Source: Mucilaginibacter auburnensis
Lineage (GTDB): Bacteria > Bacteroidota > Bacteroidia > Sphingobacteriales > Sphingobacteriaceae
DNA length: 64,000 nt
Assembly (NCBI RefSeq): GCF_002797815.1
Contig: NZ_PGFJ01000001.1
Coordinates: 372,001-436,000, forward strand
Direction of reading: 5' to 3'
Shown: positions 25,520 through 35,200 of the stretch, one piece after another
How the letters are laid out: every line of letters begins with the position of its first letter
Position numbering within the stretch: position 1 is the first letter of the stretch
The notes under the pieces: generated by a model
Seen by the model: only the letters and a program-made list of their open reading frames with translations
What the model was told of the DNA's origin: nothing
Databases searched by the model: none
Translations under genes and position numbers: made by a program

Positions 25520-27382
25520 TTAATTTCTAATATGCACCATCAAAACTGATATATCTGATGGCGAAACACCCGAAATGCGGGAGGCCTGTCCTAAAGTTCG
25601 CGGTTTAATCCGCATTAGTTTTTCCCGCGCCTCTTTTGAAAGTGATACCAGTTGATGATAATCAAAATCAGGATTGATCTCTTTATCTTCCATCTTTTTC
25701 ATCTTGGCAACAATCTCCAGTTCCTTTTCAAAATAACTCTCGTATTTGATTTTTATTTCAGCCTGCTCAATAGTTTCTTTGTCATAATTATTGAGTAGCT
25801 CATTTAACGAATCATCAGTTCTTCTCAGATCATTGATAGATACCTGCGGGCGGCTGATCAAATTGAATAGCTTTACATTTTGATTGATATTACTTGTACC
25901 TAATTCATCCAATAAGGTATTCACACTACCGGGCACAATGGTACGAGATTTGGCAAACGCTACTATTGCGTCTGAGTCGGCTATTTTTTTGTTTACTTTT
26001 TCTAAACGTTCATCGCTGATCAAACCTAACTCATGGCCTATCGGACTTAAGCGGATATCAGCATTATCTTGTCTTAGTAATAGTCTATGCTCAGCTCTTG
26101 AAGTAAACATTCTGTACGGTTCTTCTGTACCTTTAGTTACCAAGTCGTCTATCAATACACCTATGTATGATTCTGATCGTTTCATTATAAGCTCATGCTT
26201 ATCATTTATTTTAAGGTGAGCGTTTATACCCGCAATAAATCCTTGTGATGCCGCTTCTTCGTAACCTGTTGTACCATTTATCTGGCCCGCGAAGTACAGG
26301 TTACTTACCAATTTAGTCTCTAAGGTTAAGCCTAATTGAGTAGGTGGAAAGTAATCATACTCTATGGCATAACCCGGACGGAACATTTTGGCATTTTCAA
26401 AACCCGGTATTTGTGTTAATGCTTTATACTGTACATCTTCCGGAAGTGATGTTGAAAATCCATTTACATAGATCTCAACGGTATTCAAACCTTCAGGTTC
26501 TACAAATATCTGATGTCTGTCGCGTTCTGCAAAGCGGTTGATCTTGTCTTCAATAGATGGGCAATAGCGCGGACCCAAGCCTTTTATCCGGCCTGTAAAC
26601 ATTGGTGATTTTTCAAAGCCCTCTTTTAAGGTTTCGTGCACTTTGGTATTGGTGTACGTTATCCAGCAACAGCGTTGTTCCTGTATTTGCTCAACATCGG
26701 TATATGAAAATCTGCCCCTTACTTCATCACCCCGCTGTTCTTCCATAACAGCATAGTTCAGGCTTCTACCATCAATACGTGGGGGGGTGCCTGTTTTCAT
26801 TCTGCCAGATTCAAAGCCTACAGCTATTAGTTGCTCTGTTAAGCCTGTTGCAGCCTTCTCCCCTGTTCTTCCTCCGCCAAATCTTTTCTCGCCGATATGA
26901 ATTATGCCATTTAGAAACGTTCCATTAGTTAACACAACCGCCCGGCACTCTATCTCTATTCCCAGAGATGTTTTTACACCCCTTACAGTGTTATTAGTTA
27001 CCAAAACTTCGTTAACTGTGTCCTGCCAAAAATCAACGTTTGGTGTTCTCTCCAAAGCCAGGCGCCATTCTTCAGCAAAACGCATGCGGTCGCTTTGAGC
27101 GCGTGGACTCCACATAGCCGGCCCTTTTGACAGATTCAGCATTCTGAATTGGATAGATGTTTTATCAGTTATAATTCCTGAATAACCACCCATCGCATCA
27201 ATTTCGCGCACTATCTGACCCTTGGCTACCCCACCCATTGCTGGGTTGCAGCTCATCTGAGCTATTACACCCATATTCATGGTTATCAATAAAACTGATG
27301 AGCCCATGTTAGCCGCTGCTGCCGCTGCTTCGCAGCCAGCGTGCCCTGCGCCTACTACAACTACGTCGTACTTCTTAAACAT
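25520..27382 (-). CDS. mnmG: tRNA uridine-34 5-carboxymethylaminomethyl modification enzyme MnmG (GidA)
   Basis: A 620-residue FAD protein that, with MnmE, modifies the wobble uridine of several tRNAs. Seen: [172 protein letters not shown] and the C-terminal MnmE-binding helical domain. Full length. Two parS sites lie in its upstream region. Confidence 0.97.
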   Translation of the reverse strand: MFKKYDVVVVGAGHAGCEAAAAAANMGSSVLLITMNMGVIAQMSCNPAMGGVAKGQIVREIDAMGGYSGIITDKTSIQFRMLNLSKGPAMWSPRAQSDRMRFAEEWRLALERTPNVDFWQDTVNEVLVTNNTVRGVKTSLGIEIECRAVVLTNGTFLNGIIHIGEKRFGGGRTGEKAATGLTEQLIAVGFESGRMKTGTPPRIDGRSLNYAVMEEQRGDEVRGRFSYTDVEQIQEQRCCWITYTNTKVHETLKEGFEKSPMFTGRIKGLGPRYCPSIEDKINRFAERDRHQIFVEPEGLNTVEIYVNGFSTSLPEDVQYKALTQIPGFENAKMFRPGYAIEYDYFPPTQLGLTLETKLVSNLYFAGQINGTTGYEEAASQGFIAGINAHLKINDKHELIMKRSESYIGVLIDDLVTKGTEEPYRMFTSRAEHRLLLRQDNADIRLSPIGHELGLISDERLEKVNKKIADSDAIVAFAKSRTIVPGSVNTLLDELGTSNINQNVKLFNLISRPQVSINDLRRTDDSLNELLNNYDKETIEQAEIKIKYESYFEKELEIVAKMKKMEDKEINPDFDYHQLVSLSKEAREKLMRIKPRTLGQASRISGVSPSDISVLMVHIRN

Positions 27383-27393
27383 TTATACCTCCA

Positions 27394-27409
27394 TGTTCCA
27401 CGTGGAACA
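27394..27409. promoter_or_regulatory. parS site 1 (chromosome partition)
   Basis: Perfect 16-base palindrome TGTTCCACGTGGAACA, matching the ParB-binding consensus TGTTNCACGTGNAACA at every position. It lies 12 bases upstream of the mnmG start. Confidence 0.88.
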
Positions 27410-27430
27410 CATCATGTTATTTATATTTAC

Positions 27431-27446
27431 TGTTCCACGTGGAACA
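27431..27446. promoter_or_regulatory. parS site 2 (chromosome partition)
   Basis: A second perfect copy of TGTTCCACGTGGAACA, 21 bases after the first and 8 bases before the end of the ABC-F gene. Paired parS sites next to mnmG are expected near the replication origin. Confidence 0.88.
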
Positions 27447-27454
27447 GTGGTTTA

Positions 27455-29305
27455 TTATTCTGATAACTCTAACCAACGCATGGTTTTCTCTTCCAACATA
27501 TTGTCAAGTTGAGAAATTTTAGTGTTGATTTCAACTGCTTCGCTGTTACTAACGCCCGAATACAAACGCTCATTTAAGCCTTTTATTTCTTGCTCTAAGG
27601 CCGGAATTTCAACGTTTAAGTTATCTAATTCCTTTTGGTCTTTATAGCTTAGCTTAGCTTTAACAGGTGTTGCCGAAACAGCTGGCGCTGGTACGCTTTC
27701 CTTCTTTACATTTTGCTTTTGTTCTTCTAATTCTACACGGAAAGAGGAATAGTTGCCATTATATATGCGGACATTACCGCCATCTTCCACAATGAATAAT
27801 TGATCGGTAAGTTTATCTAATAAATACCTGTCGTGCGATACGATCATTAAAACACCCGGGTAGTTAGTTAAAAACTCTTCCAGTACGTTAAGCGTGTCAA
27901 TATCCAGATCGTTTGTAGGCTCATCCAGGATCAGAAAGTTTGGATTCTTCATCAGAATATGCATTAACTGCAAACGTTTCTTTTCACCGCCGCTTAACTT
28001 GGATATAAAACCATACTGTTTGGCAGGTGGAAATAAAAATAAGGTTAGTAAAGCCGAAGCTGAAATAGTTTTACCATCAGCCATGGTAATAAACTCAGCT
28101 ACGTTTTTTACAACATCTATAACCCTGTCGTCTTCTTTAAACTTAATGCCCGATTGATGGAAATAACCTATTACCGTGGTTTCACCGGCTTGTATATGGC
28201 CGCTATCAGGCTTTATGGTTCCGGTGATCATGTTTAATAAAGTTGATTTACCGCTACCGTTTTTACCTGCTAATCCTATTCTATCGCCTTTTTTAAATAC
28301 GTAGCTAAAGTTATTGGTGAAGGTGTTGCCGCTAAATGCTTTACTTATACCATGCAGTTCCATAATTTTATTACCCTGCCTGGCCGTTTTTACGCTTAAC
28401 TCTACGTTTTGCTTAGCTCCCCTGTTTTTTGTTTTCTCCTCTAACTCGTAAAAAGCGTCAATACGTGCTTTTGACTTTGTACCGCGCGCTTTAGGCTGGC
28501 GTCGCATCCACTCCAATTCTTTACGTAACAGGTTACTATTCTTTTGAAAGCTTGCTTCATCTGCTGCCTCCCGTTCTGCTTTACGTTCTAAATAATAACC
28601 ATAATTGCCTACATAAGGAATTATTCTACCACGGTCCAACTCCAATATCTCATTACATACGTTATCCAGAAAGTATCTGTCGTGTGTAACCATGATTATT
28701 GTTTTAGAGCCTTCTGTCAATAGTTTCTCCAGCCATTCAATGGTATCAATATCCAGGTGGTTGGTAGGTTCATCCAAAATATAAAGTTCCGGATCTTCAA
28801 TAAGCAGTTTAGCCAGCGCCAAACGCTTTTTCTGCCCTCCTGATAACGTAGCAATGCTTTGATTTAAGTGATGAATATCTAAACGCCCTAAAATGGTTTT
28901 GATCTTATATTCATATTCCCAGGCATCTACCTCACTTAACTCCTCCATTACTTTATTTAAAGCGTCGGTATTGTTCGGGTCGTTTTCCAGCAACTCCTCG
29001 TACTTGCGTATGGCTTGCTGCTGCACATTGTCTGCATGGAAAATATAATCACTAATAGTGACTGCATTTTTAAAATGCGGATCCTGCTCCAGGTAACCCA
29101 TGCGCAGGTCTTTAGTCTGTACTACCTTGCCTTCAGTAGGCAAAAACTGACCTGCCAGTAATTTTAATAATGTTGATTTGCCGGCACCATTAATGCCTAC
29201 CAGTGCTACACGCCTGCCACGGTTAATGCCAATTGTTTGGTTTTTAAATAACCAGTTATCATGAAATGAATGGCCGAGATTCTCGGCAGAGATATAAGTG
29301 CTCAC
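27455..29305 (-). CDS. ABC-F family ATPase (Uup-like)
   Basis: A 616-residue soluble protein with two ABC domains and no membrane segments, so an ABC-F protein acting on the ribosome or on DNA (Uup) rather than a transporter. Domain 1: GINGAGKSTLLKLL, LSGGQKKRLALAKLL, LYILDEPTNHLDI. Domain 2: GKNGSGKSTLLNMI, LSGGEKKRLQLMHIL, FLILDEPTNDLDI. The interdomain linker is charged, and the C-terminus is a coiled coil (KLSYKDQKELDNLNVEIPAL… LDNMLEEKT) as in Uup. The start is GTG at 29305, overlapping the TGA of the upstream gene (GTGA), so translation is coupled. Confidence 0.92.
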   Translation of the reverse strand: MSTYISAENLGHSFHDNWLFKNQTIGINRGRRVALVGINGAGKSTLLKLLAGQFLPTEGKVVQTKDLRMGYLEQDPHFKNAVTISDYIFHADNVQQQAIRKYEELLENDPNNTDALNKVMEELSEVDAWEYEYKIKTILGRLDIHHLNQSIATLSGGQKKRLALAKLLIEDPELYILDEPTNHLDIDTIEWLEKLLTEGSKTIIMVTHDRYFLDNVCNEILELDRGRIIPYVGNYGYYLERKAEREAADEASFQKNSNLLRKELEWMRRQPKARGTKSKARIDAFYELEEKTKNRGAKQNVELSVKTARQGNKIMELHGISKAFSGNTFTNNFSYVFKKGDRIGLAGKNGSGKSTLLNMITGTIKPDSGHIQAGETTVIGYFHQSGIKFKEDDRVIDVVKNVAEFITMADGKTISASALLTLFLFPPAKQYGFISKLSGGEKKRLQLMHILMKNPNFLILDEPTNDLDIDTLNVLEEFLTNYPGVLMIVSHDRYLLDKLTDQLFIVEDGGNVRIYNGNYSSFRVELEEQKQNVKKESVPAPAVSATPVKAKLSYKDQKELDNLNVEIPALEQEIKGLNERLYSGVSNSEAVEINTKISQLDNMLEEKTMRWLELSE

Positions 29306-29958
29306 GCGCGTTCCTTTATTTGTTCGGTAGTGTACACAGACACACCTTTCTTTTCTTTTAGTGATTGATTGAACATTGCTTTAGCTACGGTTAGCGCAGC
29401 AATGCTCCTGTATTTTTTTAATCCTCCGATTAAAAGCGGATTGATCAACTTCATGATAACTGCACCAATGCGCTCCCCTATTCGTTTGCCTTTTTTTCGG
29501 CCGGTTAGCAGCGAGGGCTGATAAATGAATAAACTATTTAATCCGGCTTTCCTTAAGTCAAGTTCAGTCTCTCCCTTTGTTTTTAAATAGAAATTTCCCG
29601 AAGAGGCATTAGCTCCTATTGCAGAAATAAAATGAAACTGATTTACACCGCTTGTTGCAGCTACTGTAGCCATGCTAACAGGATAGTCATGATCTATTTT
29701 ATAATAGTCGTCTTTATTAGGCGTTTGTTTTTGGGTAGTCCCTAAGCAGCAGAAAAAAGCATCGCCTTCAATAAATGTGTTGAAGGTTTCCGCATTTTCA
29801 AAATCAATAATTTCCTGTTGCAGTTTGCGATGTTTTGTTTTCAACTTCTTTCTGCCCAGGCTAATTACTTTTTCGTATTCGCTGTTATGCAACAGCAAAT
29901 TAAGCAGCTTACTGCCAATAAGTCCGCTTGCACCTACAATAATTGCCGTTTTAGTCAT
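29302..29958 (-). CDS. NAD(P)-binding Rossmann-fold protein (HTATIP2/YbjT-like)
   Basis: A 218-residue oxidoreductase-like protein. The nucleotide-binding loop is TAIIVGASGLIGSKLLNLLL (residues 3-22) with FFCCLGTTQKQTP and FHFISAIGANASSGNFYLKTKGETE, the YxxxK-like active-site segment of atypical SDRs. Substrate unknown. The ATG at 29958 is preferred (an in-frame ATG at 29970 and a longer ORF to 29988 exist). Its last bases overlap the GTG start of the ABC-F gene. Confidence 0.82.
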   Translation of the reverse strand: MTKTAIIVGASGLIGSKLLNLLLHNSEYEKVISLGRKKLKTKHRKLQQEIIDFENAETFNTFIEGDAFFCCLGTTQKQTPNKDDYYKIDHDYPVSMATVAATSGVNQFHFISAIGANASSGNFYLKTKGETELDLRKAGLNSLFIYQPSLLTGRKKGKRIGERIGAVIMKLINPLLIGGLKKYRSIAALTVAKAMFNQSLKEKKGVSVYTTEQIKERA

Positions 29959-30012
29959 ATTTTCAGGCATTTGGGCACAAAAATACATATAAAATAATTG
30001 GAATAAATATTG

Positions 30013-30026
30013 TATGTTTAAACATA
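30013..30026. promoter_or_regulatory. Perfect palindrome in the pirin promoter region
   Basis: TATGTTTAAACATA, a 14-base perfect palindrome 16 bases upstream of the pirin ATG and 55 bases upstream of the divergent Rossmann-fold gene; an AAGGAG ribosome-binding site follows it. It could be an operator for a dimeric repressor; no known regulator matches for certain. Confidence 0.45.
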
Positions 30027-30041
30027 TAAAAAGGAGTTATA

Positions 30042-30749
30042 ATGAAAACAATTTTCTATCCTGAAAGTGGCCGTGGCAAAAACGACCACGGCTGGTTAAA
30101 AGCAAATTTTTCTTTCAGTTTTGCGTCGTTTTATGATCCAAAGAAGATTCAGTTTGGCGCTTTACGCGTTTTAAATGACGATATAATAGAAGGCGGCATG
30201 GGTTTTGGCTCTCACCCGCATGATAATATGGAGATCATAACCATTCCCCTATCCGGCGCTTTAGAGCATAAGGATAGCATGGGTAATACAGGTGTAATTC
30301 ATGCAGGCGAGGTTCAGGTAATGTCTGCAGGTACTGGTGTGTATCATTCAGAGTTTAACCATTCTGAAACAGAAAGTGCTAATACACTGCAAATCTGGCT
30401 GTTTCCACGCGAGCAAAACGTTACGCCAAGATATGATCAAAAGAATTTTAGCGATCAGTTCAATCAGAACGAGTTTACCACCCTTGTATCGCCTGATAAA
30501 AATGGCGATGCATTATGGATACATCAGGATGCCACTTTTTCAATGGGCAGCTTTGGTGCCGGCCAACAAATTGAATATGCAATTACACGTAAGGAAAATG
30601 GTGTATACATATTTGTTTTAGAAGGCGCTGTGAAGATAAATGAACAGGTTTTAAGCCAAAAGGATGCCTTAGGAGTATATGATACCGATGCGGTAAAAAT
30701 TAACGTAACAGAGGGCGCTCGTTTATTGCTGATGGACGTGCCAATGTAA
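30042..30749 (+). CDS. Pirin family protein (bicupin)
   Basis: A 235-residue cupin of the pirin/YhhW family; YhhW and human pirin bind iron and can act as quercetin 2,3-dioxygenase. The metal ligands appear in FGSHPHDNMEIITIPLSGALEHKDSMGN (His, His, His, Glu) and the second cupin is shortened (ITRKENGVYIFVLEGAVKINEQ). Preceded by a clear AAGGAG Shine-Dalgarno, uncommon here. Function in the cell unknown; such genes often respond to stress. Ends at a strong bidirectional terminator. Confidence 0.93.
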   Translation: MKTIFYPESGRGKNDHGWLKANFSFSFASFYDPKKIQFGALRVLNDDIIEGGMGFGSHPHDNMEIITIPLSGALEHKDSMGNTGVIHAGEVQVMSAGTGVYHSEFNHSETESANTLQIWLFPREQNVTPRYDQKNFSDQFNQNEFTTLVSPDKNGDALWIHQDATFSMGSFGAGQQIEYAITRKENGVYIFVLEGAVKINEQVLSQKDALGVYDTDAVKINVTEGARLLLMDVPM

Positions 30750-30766
30750 ACGCAAGTATATGGCAT

Positions 30767-30801
30767 AAAAAAGCCTTCCTGATTTTCAGGAAGGCTTTTT
30801 T
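30767..30801. terminator. Bidirectional terminator between pirin and glutathione peroxidase genes
   Basis: A perfect 16-bp stem, AAAAAAGCCTTCCTGA / TCAGGAAGGCTTTTTT, with a 3-base loop; A and T runs on both sides make it work in both directions for two convergent genes. Confidence 0.9.
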
Positions 30802-30813
30802 ATGTGTCGCAGC

Positions 30814-31323
30814 TTATATTTTTGAAGTAATAACCGGATCAAGCGGTTTTGTAGCAGAGCGGTAGCGGTGTATTAATTTGCCGTTCTCGTCTAACAAAAA
30901 CTTCTCAAAGTTCCATTTTATTTCACCTGTAAAATCAGGATTCTCTGTTTCTGTCAGATATTTAAACAAAGGAGATATATCATCACCTTTAACACTAACT
31001 TTCTCTGTAATAGTGAAAGTTACGTTGTGTTTTGCTGTGCAAGCTTTAATATCAGCTGCAGTACCCGGCTCCTGGTTAGCAAAGTTGTTGGCAGGAAAAC
31101 CAACCACTACTAATTTGTCTTTATATAGCTCTGATAACTTTTGCAGATCTGTGTACTGTGGTGTATAGCCACATTTAGAAGCTGTATTGACTATCAGTAT
31201 TTTTTTGCCTTTATACTTGGCTAACGAGAAGTTGTCGCCATCAATCGTTTTTAACTTAAAATCATATACCGACGCTGGTGCAGCCAGAAACATGAACGCG
31301 AACAGGAATGCTAAGAATTTCAT
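30814..31323 (-). CDS. Exported glutathione peroxidase family protein
   Basis: A 169-residue thiol peroxidase with an N-terminal signal peptide (MKFLAFLFAFMFLAAPASVY), so periplasmic. Active-site motifs: NTASKCGYTPQYTDLQKL with the peroxidatic Cys51, FPANNFANQEPG with Gln84, and KWNFEKFLLDENG with Trp137-Asn138. Cys95 may be the resolving Cys, making it a thioredoxin-type rather than glutathione-dependent enzyme. It reduces hydroperoxides. Single-gene unit ending at the bidirectional terminator. Confidence 0.92.
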   Translation of the reverse strand: MKFLAFLFAFMFLAAPASVYDFKLKTIDGDNFSLAKYKGKKILIVNTASKCGYTPQYTDLQKLSELYKDKLVVVGFPANNFANQEPGTAADIKACTAKHNVTFTITEKVSVKGDDISPLFKYLTETENPDFTGEIKWNFEKFLLDENGKLIHRYRSATKPLDPVITSKI

Positions 31324-31374
31324 TTTAGTATATTTTTAAAATAGGTTGATAATAAAGCGTTTATCAGCGTAAAA

Positions 31375-31806
31375 TTAATTATTAAAAGCGCGTTTGCCCA
31401 AATAATAATCTTCTTTTTGTGTCATATTTTGTTTACTTGATACATCTTTATCGGTATACCCCAATAAATGTAAGGCCCCATGTATTATAACACGGTGTAA
31501 CTCATCTGCTTCGCTTACGCCAAACTTACCTGCGTTTTCAATAATGCGGGGAATGGAAATAAATATATCGCCGGTTATTTTGCCTTCTTCTTCAGAATTA
31601 TCAAAGGTGATGATATCCGTATAAGTGTCATGATCCAAATACTCCTGGTTGATCTTCAACAGGTATTCGTCCGAACAAAGAATATAGTTAAGCTCCTGTA
31701 ATTTAAAGCCCTCTTCAACAATAGCAGCGGTTACCCACTGCCTTACTTTGATCTTGTTCTTTACTTTATAGGCAATGTCTTCTTCAAAAAAATGGATAGC
31801 CGGCAT
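31375..31806 (-). CDS. ybeY: Endoribonuclease YbeY (16S rRNA maturation)
   Basis: A 143-residue YbeY-type metalloprotein, involved in 3' maturation of 16S rRNA and ribosome quality control in E. coli. Seen: NQEYLDHDTYTDIITFD, GDIFISIPRI, and HRVIIHGALHLLGYTDKD. The usual H-x3-H-x5-H zinc site is H109-x3-H113-x5-D119 here: the third His is Asp, a variant I also recall in other Bacteroidetes. The start codon ATG at 31806 overlaps the TAA of the upstream ATPase gene by one base. Confidence 0.92.
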   Translation of the reverse strand: MPAIHFFEEDIAYKVKNKIKVRQWVTAAIVEEGFKLQELNYILCSDEYLLKINQEYLDHDTYTDIITFDNSEEEGKITGDIFISIPRIIENAGKFGVSEADELHRVIIHGALHLLGYTDKDVSSKQNMTQKEDYYLGKRAFNN

Positions 31807-32225
31807 TATATTTTAAATAGCAGTTCTACCTCGTTACCCTTAGCGTTGAACGCGCATTGGTCCGCCAGGTGTTTAACAATAAATACACCTCTGCCAGCCA
31901 GATTTTCCAGATTCTCCGGTGCGGTTGGATCGGCCAGGTTAACGTAGTCAAAACCTTCACCTTCATCAGTTACCGTCCAAACAGCCTTTTTACCGTCTAC
32001 CTCGGCATTAATGATCACCTTTTTATTAGGATCCAATTTATTGCCGTGAATAATGGCGTTTGTTGCTATTTCATTAAGACATGTCATCATGTTAGCAAAA
32101 GTATCTTCACTTATCTGAAACCTGTCGGCAATCTCCTCAACCAGGTTTTCCAACTGCGTTATGCTCTCCAGCTTTGACGGAAGTTGTAAGGTATACAATT
32201 CGGTAGGCTGTGTGCTGACCTGCAT
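31806..32225 (-). CDS. Anti-sigma-factor-type ATP-binding protein (HATPase_c, RsbW-like)
   Basis: A 139-residue histidine-kinase-type ATPase domain of the SpoIIAB/RsbW kind: LESITQLENLVEEIADRFQI, NMMTCLNEIATNAIIHGNK (N box), VTDEGEGFDYVN (G1 box) and LAGRGVFIVKHLADQ (G2 box). Such proteins phosphorylate an anti-anti-sigma partner or hold a sigma factor; Bacteroidetes lack sigma-B, so the target is unknown. It starts at ATG 32225, 1 base after the DUF4175 stop, and overlaps ybeY by 1 base: three genes are translationally coupled. Confidence 0.88.
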   Translation of the reverse strand: MQVSTQPTELYTLQLPSKLESITQLENLVEEIADRFQISEDTFANMMTCLNEIATNAIIHGNKLDPNKKVIINAEVDGKKAVWTVTDEGEGFDYVNLADPTAPENLENLAGRGVFIVKHLADQCAFNAKGNEVELLFKI

Positions 32226-32226
32226 A

Positions 32227-35200
32227 TTATTTAATGTTAAGTTGATCAAAGTATGTCTTAATTTTCTTTTTGTAATAAAGGTTAAGGGCAGGCGGAACAG
32301 TTCTTATCTGTTCGGTTTGCTTTTCTTTAACCTGTTGATAATCCTGCAATGCTTTTATATAACCGGGAGGCATGTCTTTACCGGCATGGCCCTCGCGCTG
32401 CTGCTCTTGTTCCTGCTCCTGAGCCGCCTTTTCAGCCTCCAGCATACGTATACGTATCTGCTCCTGGCGCTTCAATGCCTCCTCTGTTATTCTCCTGTTT
32501 ACGATATCGTTCTCAGTTTGTTCCATTTGCTGCGAAATTTTATCCAGATCCTTTATTCCGGTTCCGCCATCTTTTCTGTCCTCATTATTTAACTGCTGCA
32601 TCGCCTGTCTTATCATCTGCTGTTCACGCGCCATACGGGCCAGTTGTTCGCTCATGCCTCGCATTTGTTGTTGCTGCTGCTGTTGCTGACTACGATTGCC
32701 TTGCTGCTGTTGTTGTTGTTGTTGTTGCTGCATTTGTTCGCGGGCGCGCTGCATGTTCTGGTTAAGTTGCTGTTGCTGCCTGCTTAATTGCTGCATACGC
32801 TGACTCCTTGACTGCTTGCGCGATTGTGAATTAGACTGCTGCTGGTTATTCATCTGCGCTTGCATATTGTTAAGTGCATCACTCAGCATCAGGGCCAGGT
32901 TGTTCATAGCTGTCATGGCATATTGCTGACTGCGGTTAGCTTCAGCTGTACGCCTGTCGCCTAAACTTTCCAAAGCCTGGTCTATTCTTTCGTTAATAGC
33001 TGATATTTCACGGTTAACGGTAGCCTCAATTTGAGGCACACGTTTACTTATGGCGTATAAGCTATCCTCGGCGGTTTTAAGGTTGTCTTTAATATTTTTT
33101 TGCGTTTGCGCCAAAGTTACATAGTTAGGATCTAAAGTACTGGTGCTTTTTAGCTGTTCCATCACTTTTTCCTGCCTAAACGAACTGTTCACTAAACTTT
33201 TCAGCAACTCCCGAATTTGCTTCATATTAACGCTATTTTCCTCCTCTTCTTCCTGTTGCTGCTGCTGTTGCATTTTTTGTGCCATTTGCTTCATTTGCTG
33301 AGCAGCCTGCTGCTGAGATTGAGAAGCTTTGGAGCGATTGCTTTTTTGTAACTGCTGTGAGCTTTGCTCCATTTTATCCTGAATGCTCTCCTGCTCGTTT
33401 TTAGGATTTTCAAAATCCTGCCTGCTTTGAATTTTCTCAGCCTCTTTGGCTAATTCTTCCAGATCTTTCTTAATGTCTTTAAACTCTTCATTCAGCTTAT
33501 CCTGTTGCTTCTGTTCCTGGGCGCTTTTCTGTTGTTCAGCGCCGCTTTGCTGTTGATCTTTAGTTTGCTGATCGCCGCTGCTTTTCTGGTCGTTTTGATC
33601 CTGCCCTTGTTGTTGTTTTTGTAACTCCTCGGCTTGTTTCTGTGCTTCCTGAATAGCTTTTTCCAGTTTATCGGCAGCATCTTTTTGCGCGTCGTTCTGT
33701 GCTTTTTGCTGCTGATTTTGTTGTTGCTGGCCTTGTTGTTCGGCCTGCTTTTGAACTTCGTCTGTTTGCTTTTGCGCGTTTTGCAGGTCTTTCTTTAACT
33801 GCTCAGCCGCTTGTTTTTGCGCGGCATCCTGCTGCGCCTTTTGTTGTTGGTTCTGAGCTTGCTGTTGAGCCTGCTGCTGCGCTTTCTTTTGCAACTCGTC
33901 GGCTTGCTTTTGAGCATCCTGCAAGGCTTTTTTCAACTGATCTTCAGTTTGTTTTTGTGCTTCCTGCTGGGCCTGGTTCTGACCTTGTTTCTGGTCGTTT
34001 ATTTTTTCCAGTTCAGCCGCCTGTTTTTGGGCATCCAGTAGCGCTTTTTTCAACTGTTCGGCCGCTTGTTTCATCGCATCCTGACGAGCTTTATCGTCCT
34101 GCGCTTTTTGTTGTTCCTGTGCTTTCGGATCAACAGGCTTTTTGGTTTCATCAGCCAGTTTTTCCTGTTTCTCAGCCAATTGGTTCAGCTTGTTAATATT
34201 TTGGTTAACCTTTTGGTCAAAGGCCATTTTTTTATACAATTCGTTCAAACGGTTAAACTCGCGTTTAAGCGTACGGTTATCCATCTGCATTTTTTGCAGC
34301 TGATCTCGTGTGCCTTGTTTCTGATTATTCTGGGCCAGTTCCTGTAGCTTATCTAATAACTCGCGTGTTTTTGGGTCCAATACATTGTCTAACAGTTTTT
34401 CTATTTGCTTTTGCTCCTCGGCCAGTTGCCCGTTTTGCTGCTGATTTTCGCGTCTGTTATACATGTTCTTTTTGTTGTCGGCCTGAATTTGTTTAACCAA
34501 GTCATCCAACTCGCGCCTTTTCTGCATCAAGGCATCTAACTGCTTTTGCTCATCAAATGATAATGAATTTTTGCTGAGCAGCATCTCGTTCATTTTTTGC
34601 GATTCGCGCTCAATCTCCTCGGCCATTTTAGCGGCAGCCTGTATGTTTTTACGCACCTGCTCTGTACCTGCATTTAGCTGCTGCTCTAATTGGGCAGCAT
34701 CAGGCACGTTGATACTTCTTTCAGGCGATTGTACCTTTTTCGGTCCGTTAACGCCATCGTTATCAGCAACCTCAAAAAAGTAACTAACCTGATCGCCGGG
34801 TTTAATACCCAATTCTTTCAGGTTCCAGTAGTAAAAAAAGTCTGATATGTTAATGCCCAGATCTGCCTTAACCGGTTTAACAAAACTTTTCTCGTTAGCC
34901 TTGCTACCACCCGGACTGATCTTGTAGTGGAATGTCAAGCCTGAAAACCCGTGGTCGTCTTGAATCTTACCTGTGAAGTAGAACGCTTTCATACTTACCG
35001 AATCCGGGCGTTCCATCACATCAATTGCAGGTGCTTCATCTGCAATTGCGCTGATGCGGTAAGCGGCAGAATCTGTGGTATTTACTACCTGGTTAACCGG
35101 ATTTAGCTTGTATATGGTATTTGACAGAATACGTTCGCTGTGACTAAACAGATCATTACCTGAAGGACGCAGCATTTCGTGCTTTTCGCCCAGGCTAAAA

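Noticed and set aside
30767..30801. Riboswitch or attenuator near pirin
   Set aside because: The long symmetric stem with A and T runs lies between two convergent gene ends, so a bidirectional terminator explains it.
32349..32765. Plus-strand frames in the DUF4175 gene
   Set aside because: CAG/CTG-rich poly-Gln codons read as Leu/Ala/Val on the other strand; the minus-strand gene is clearly coding.
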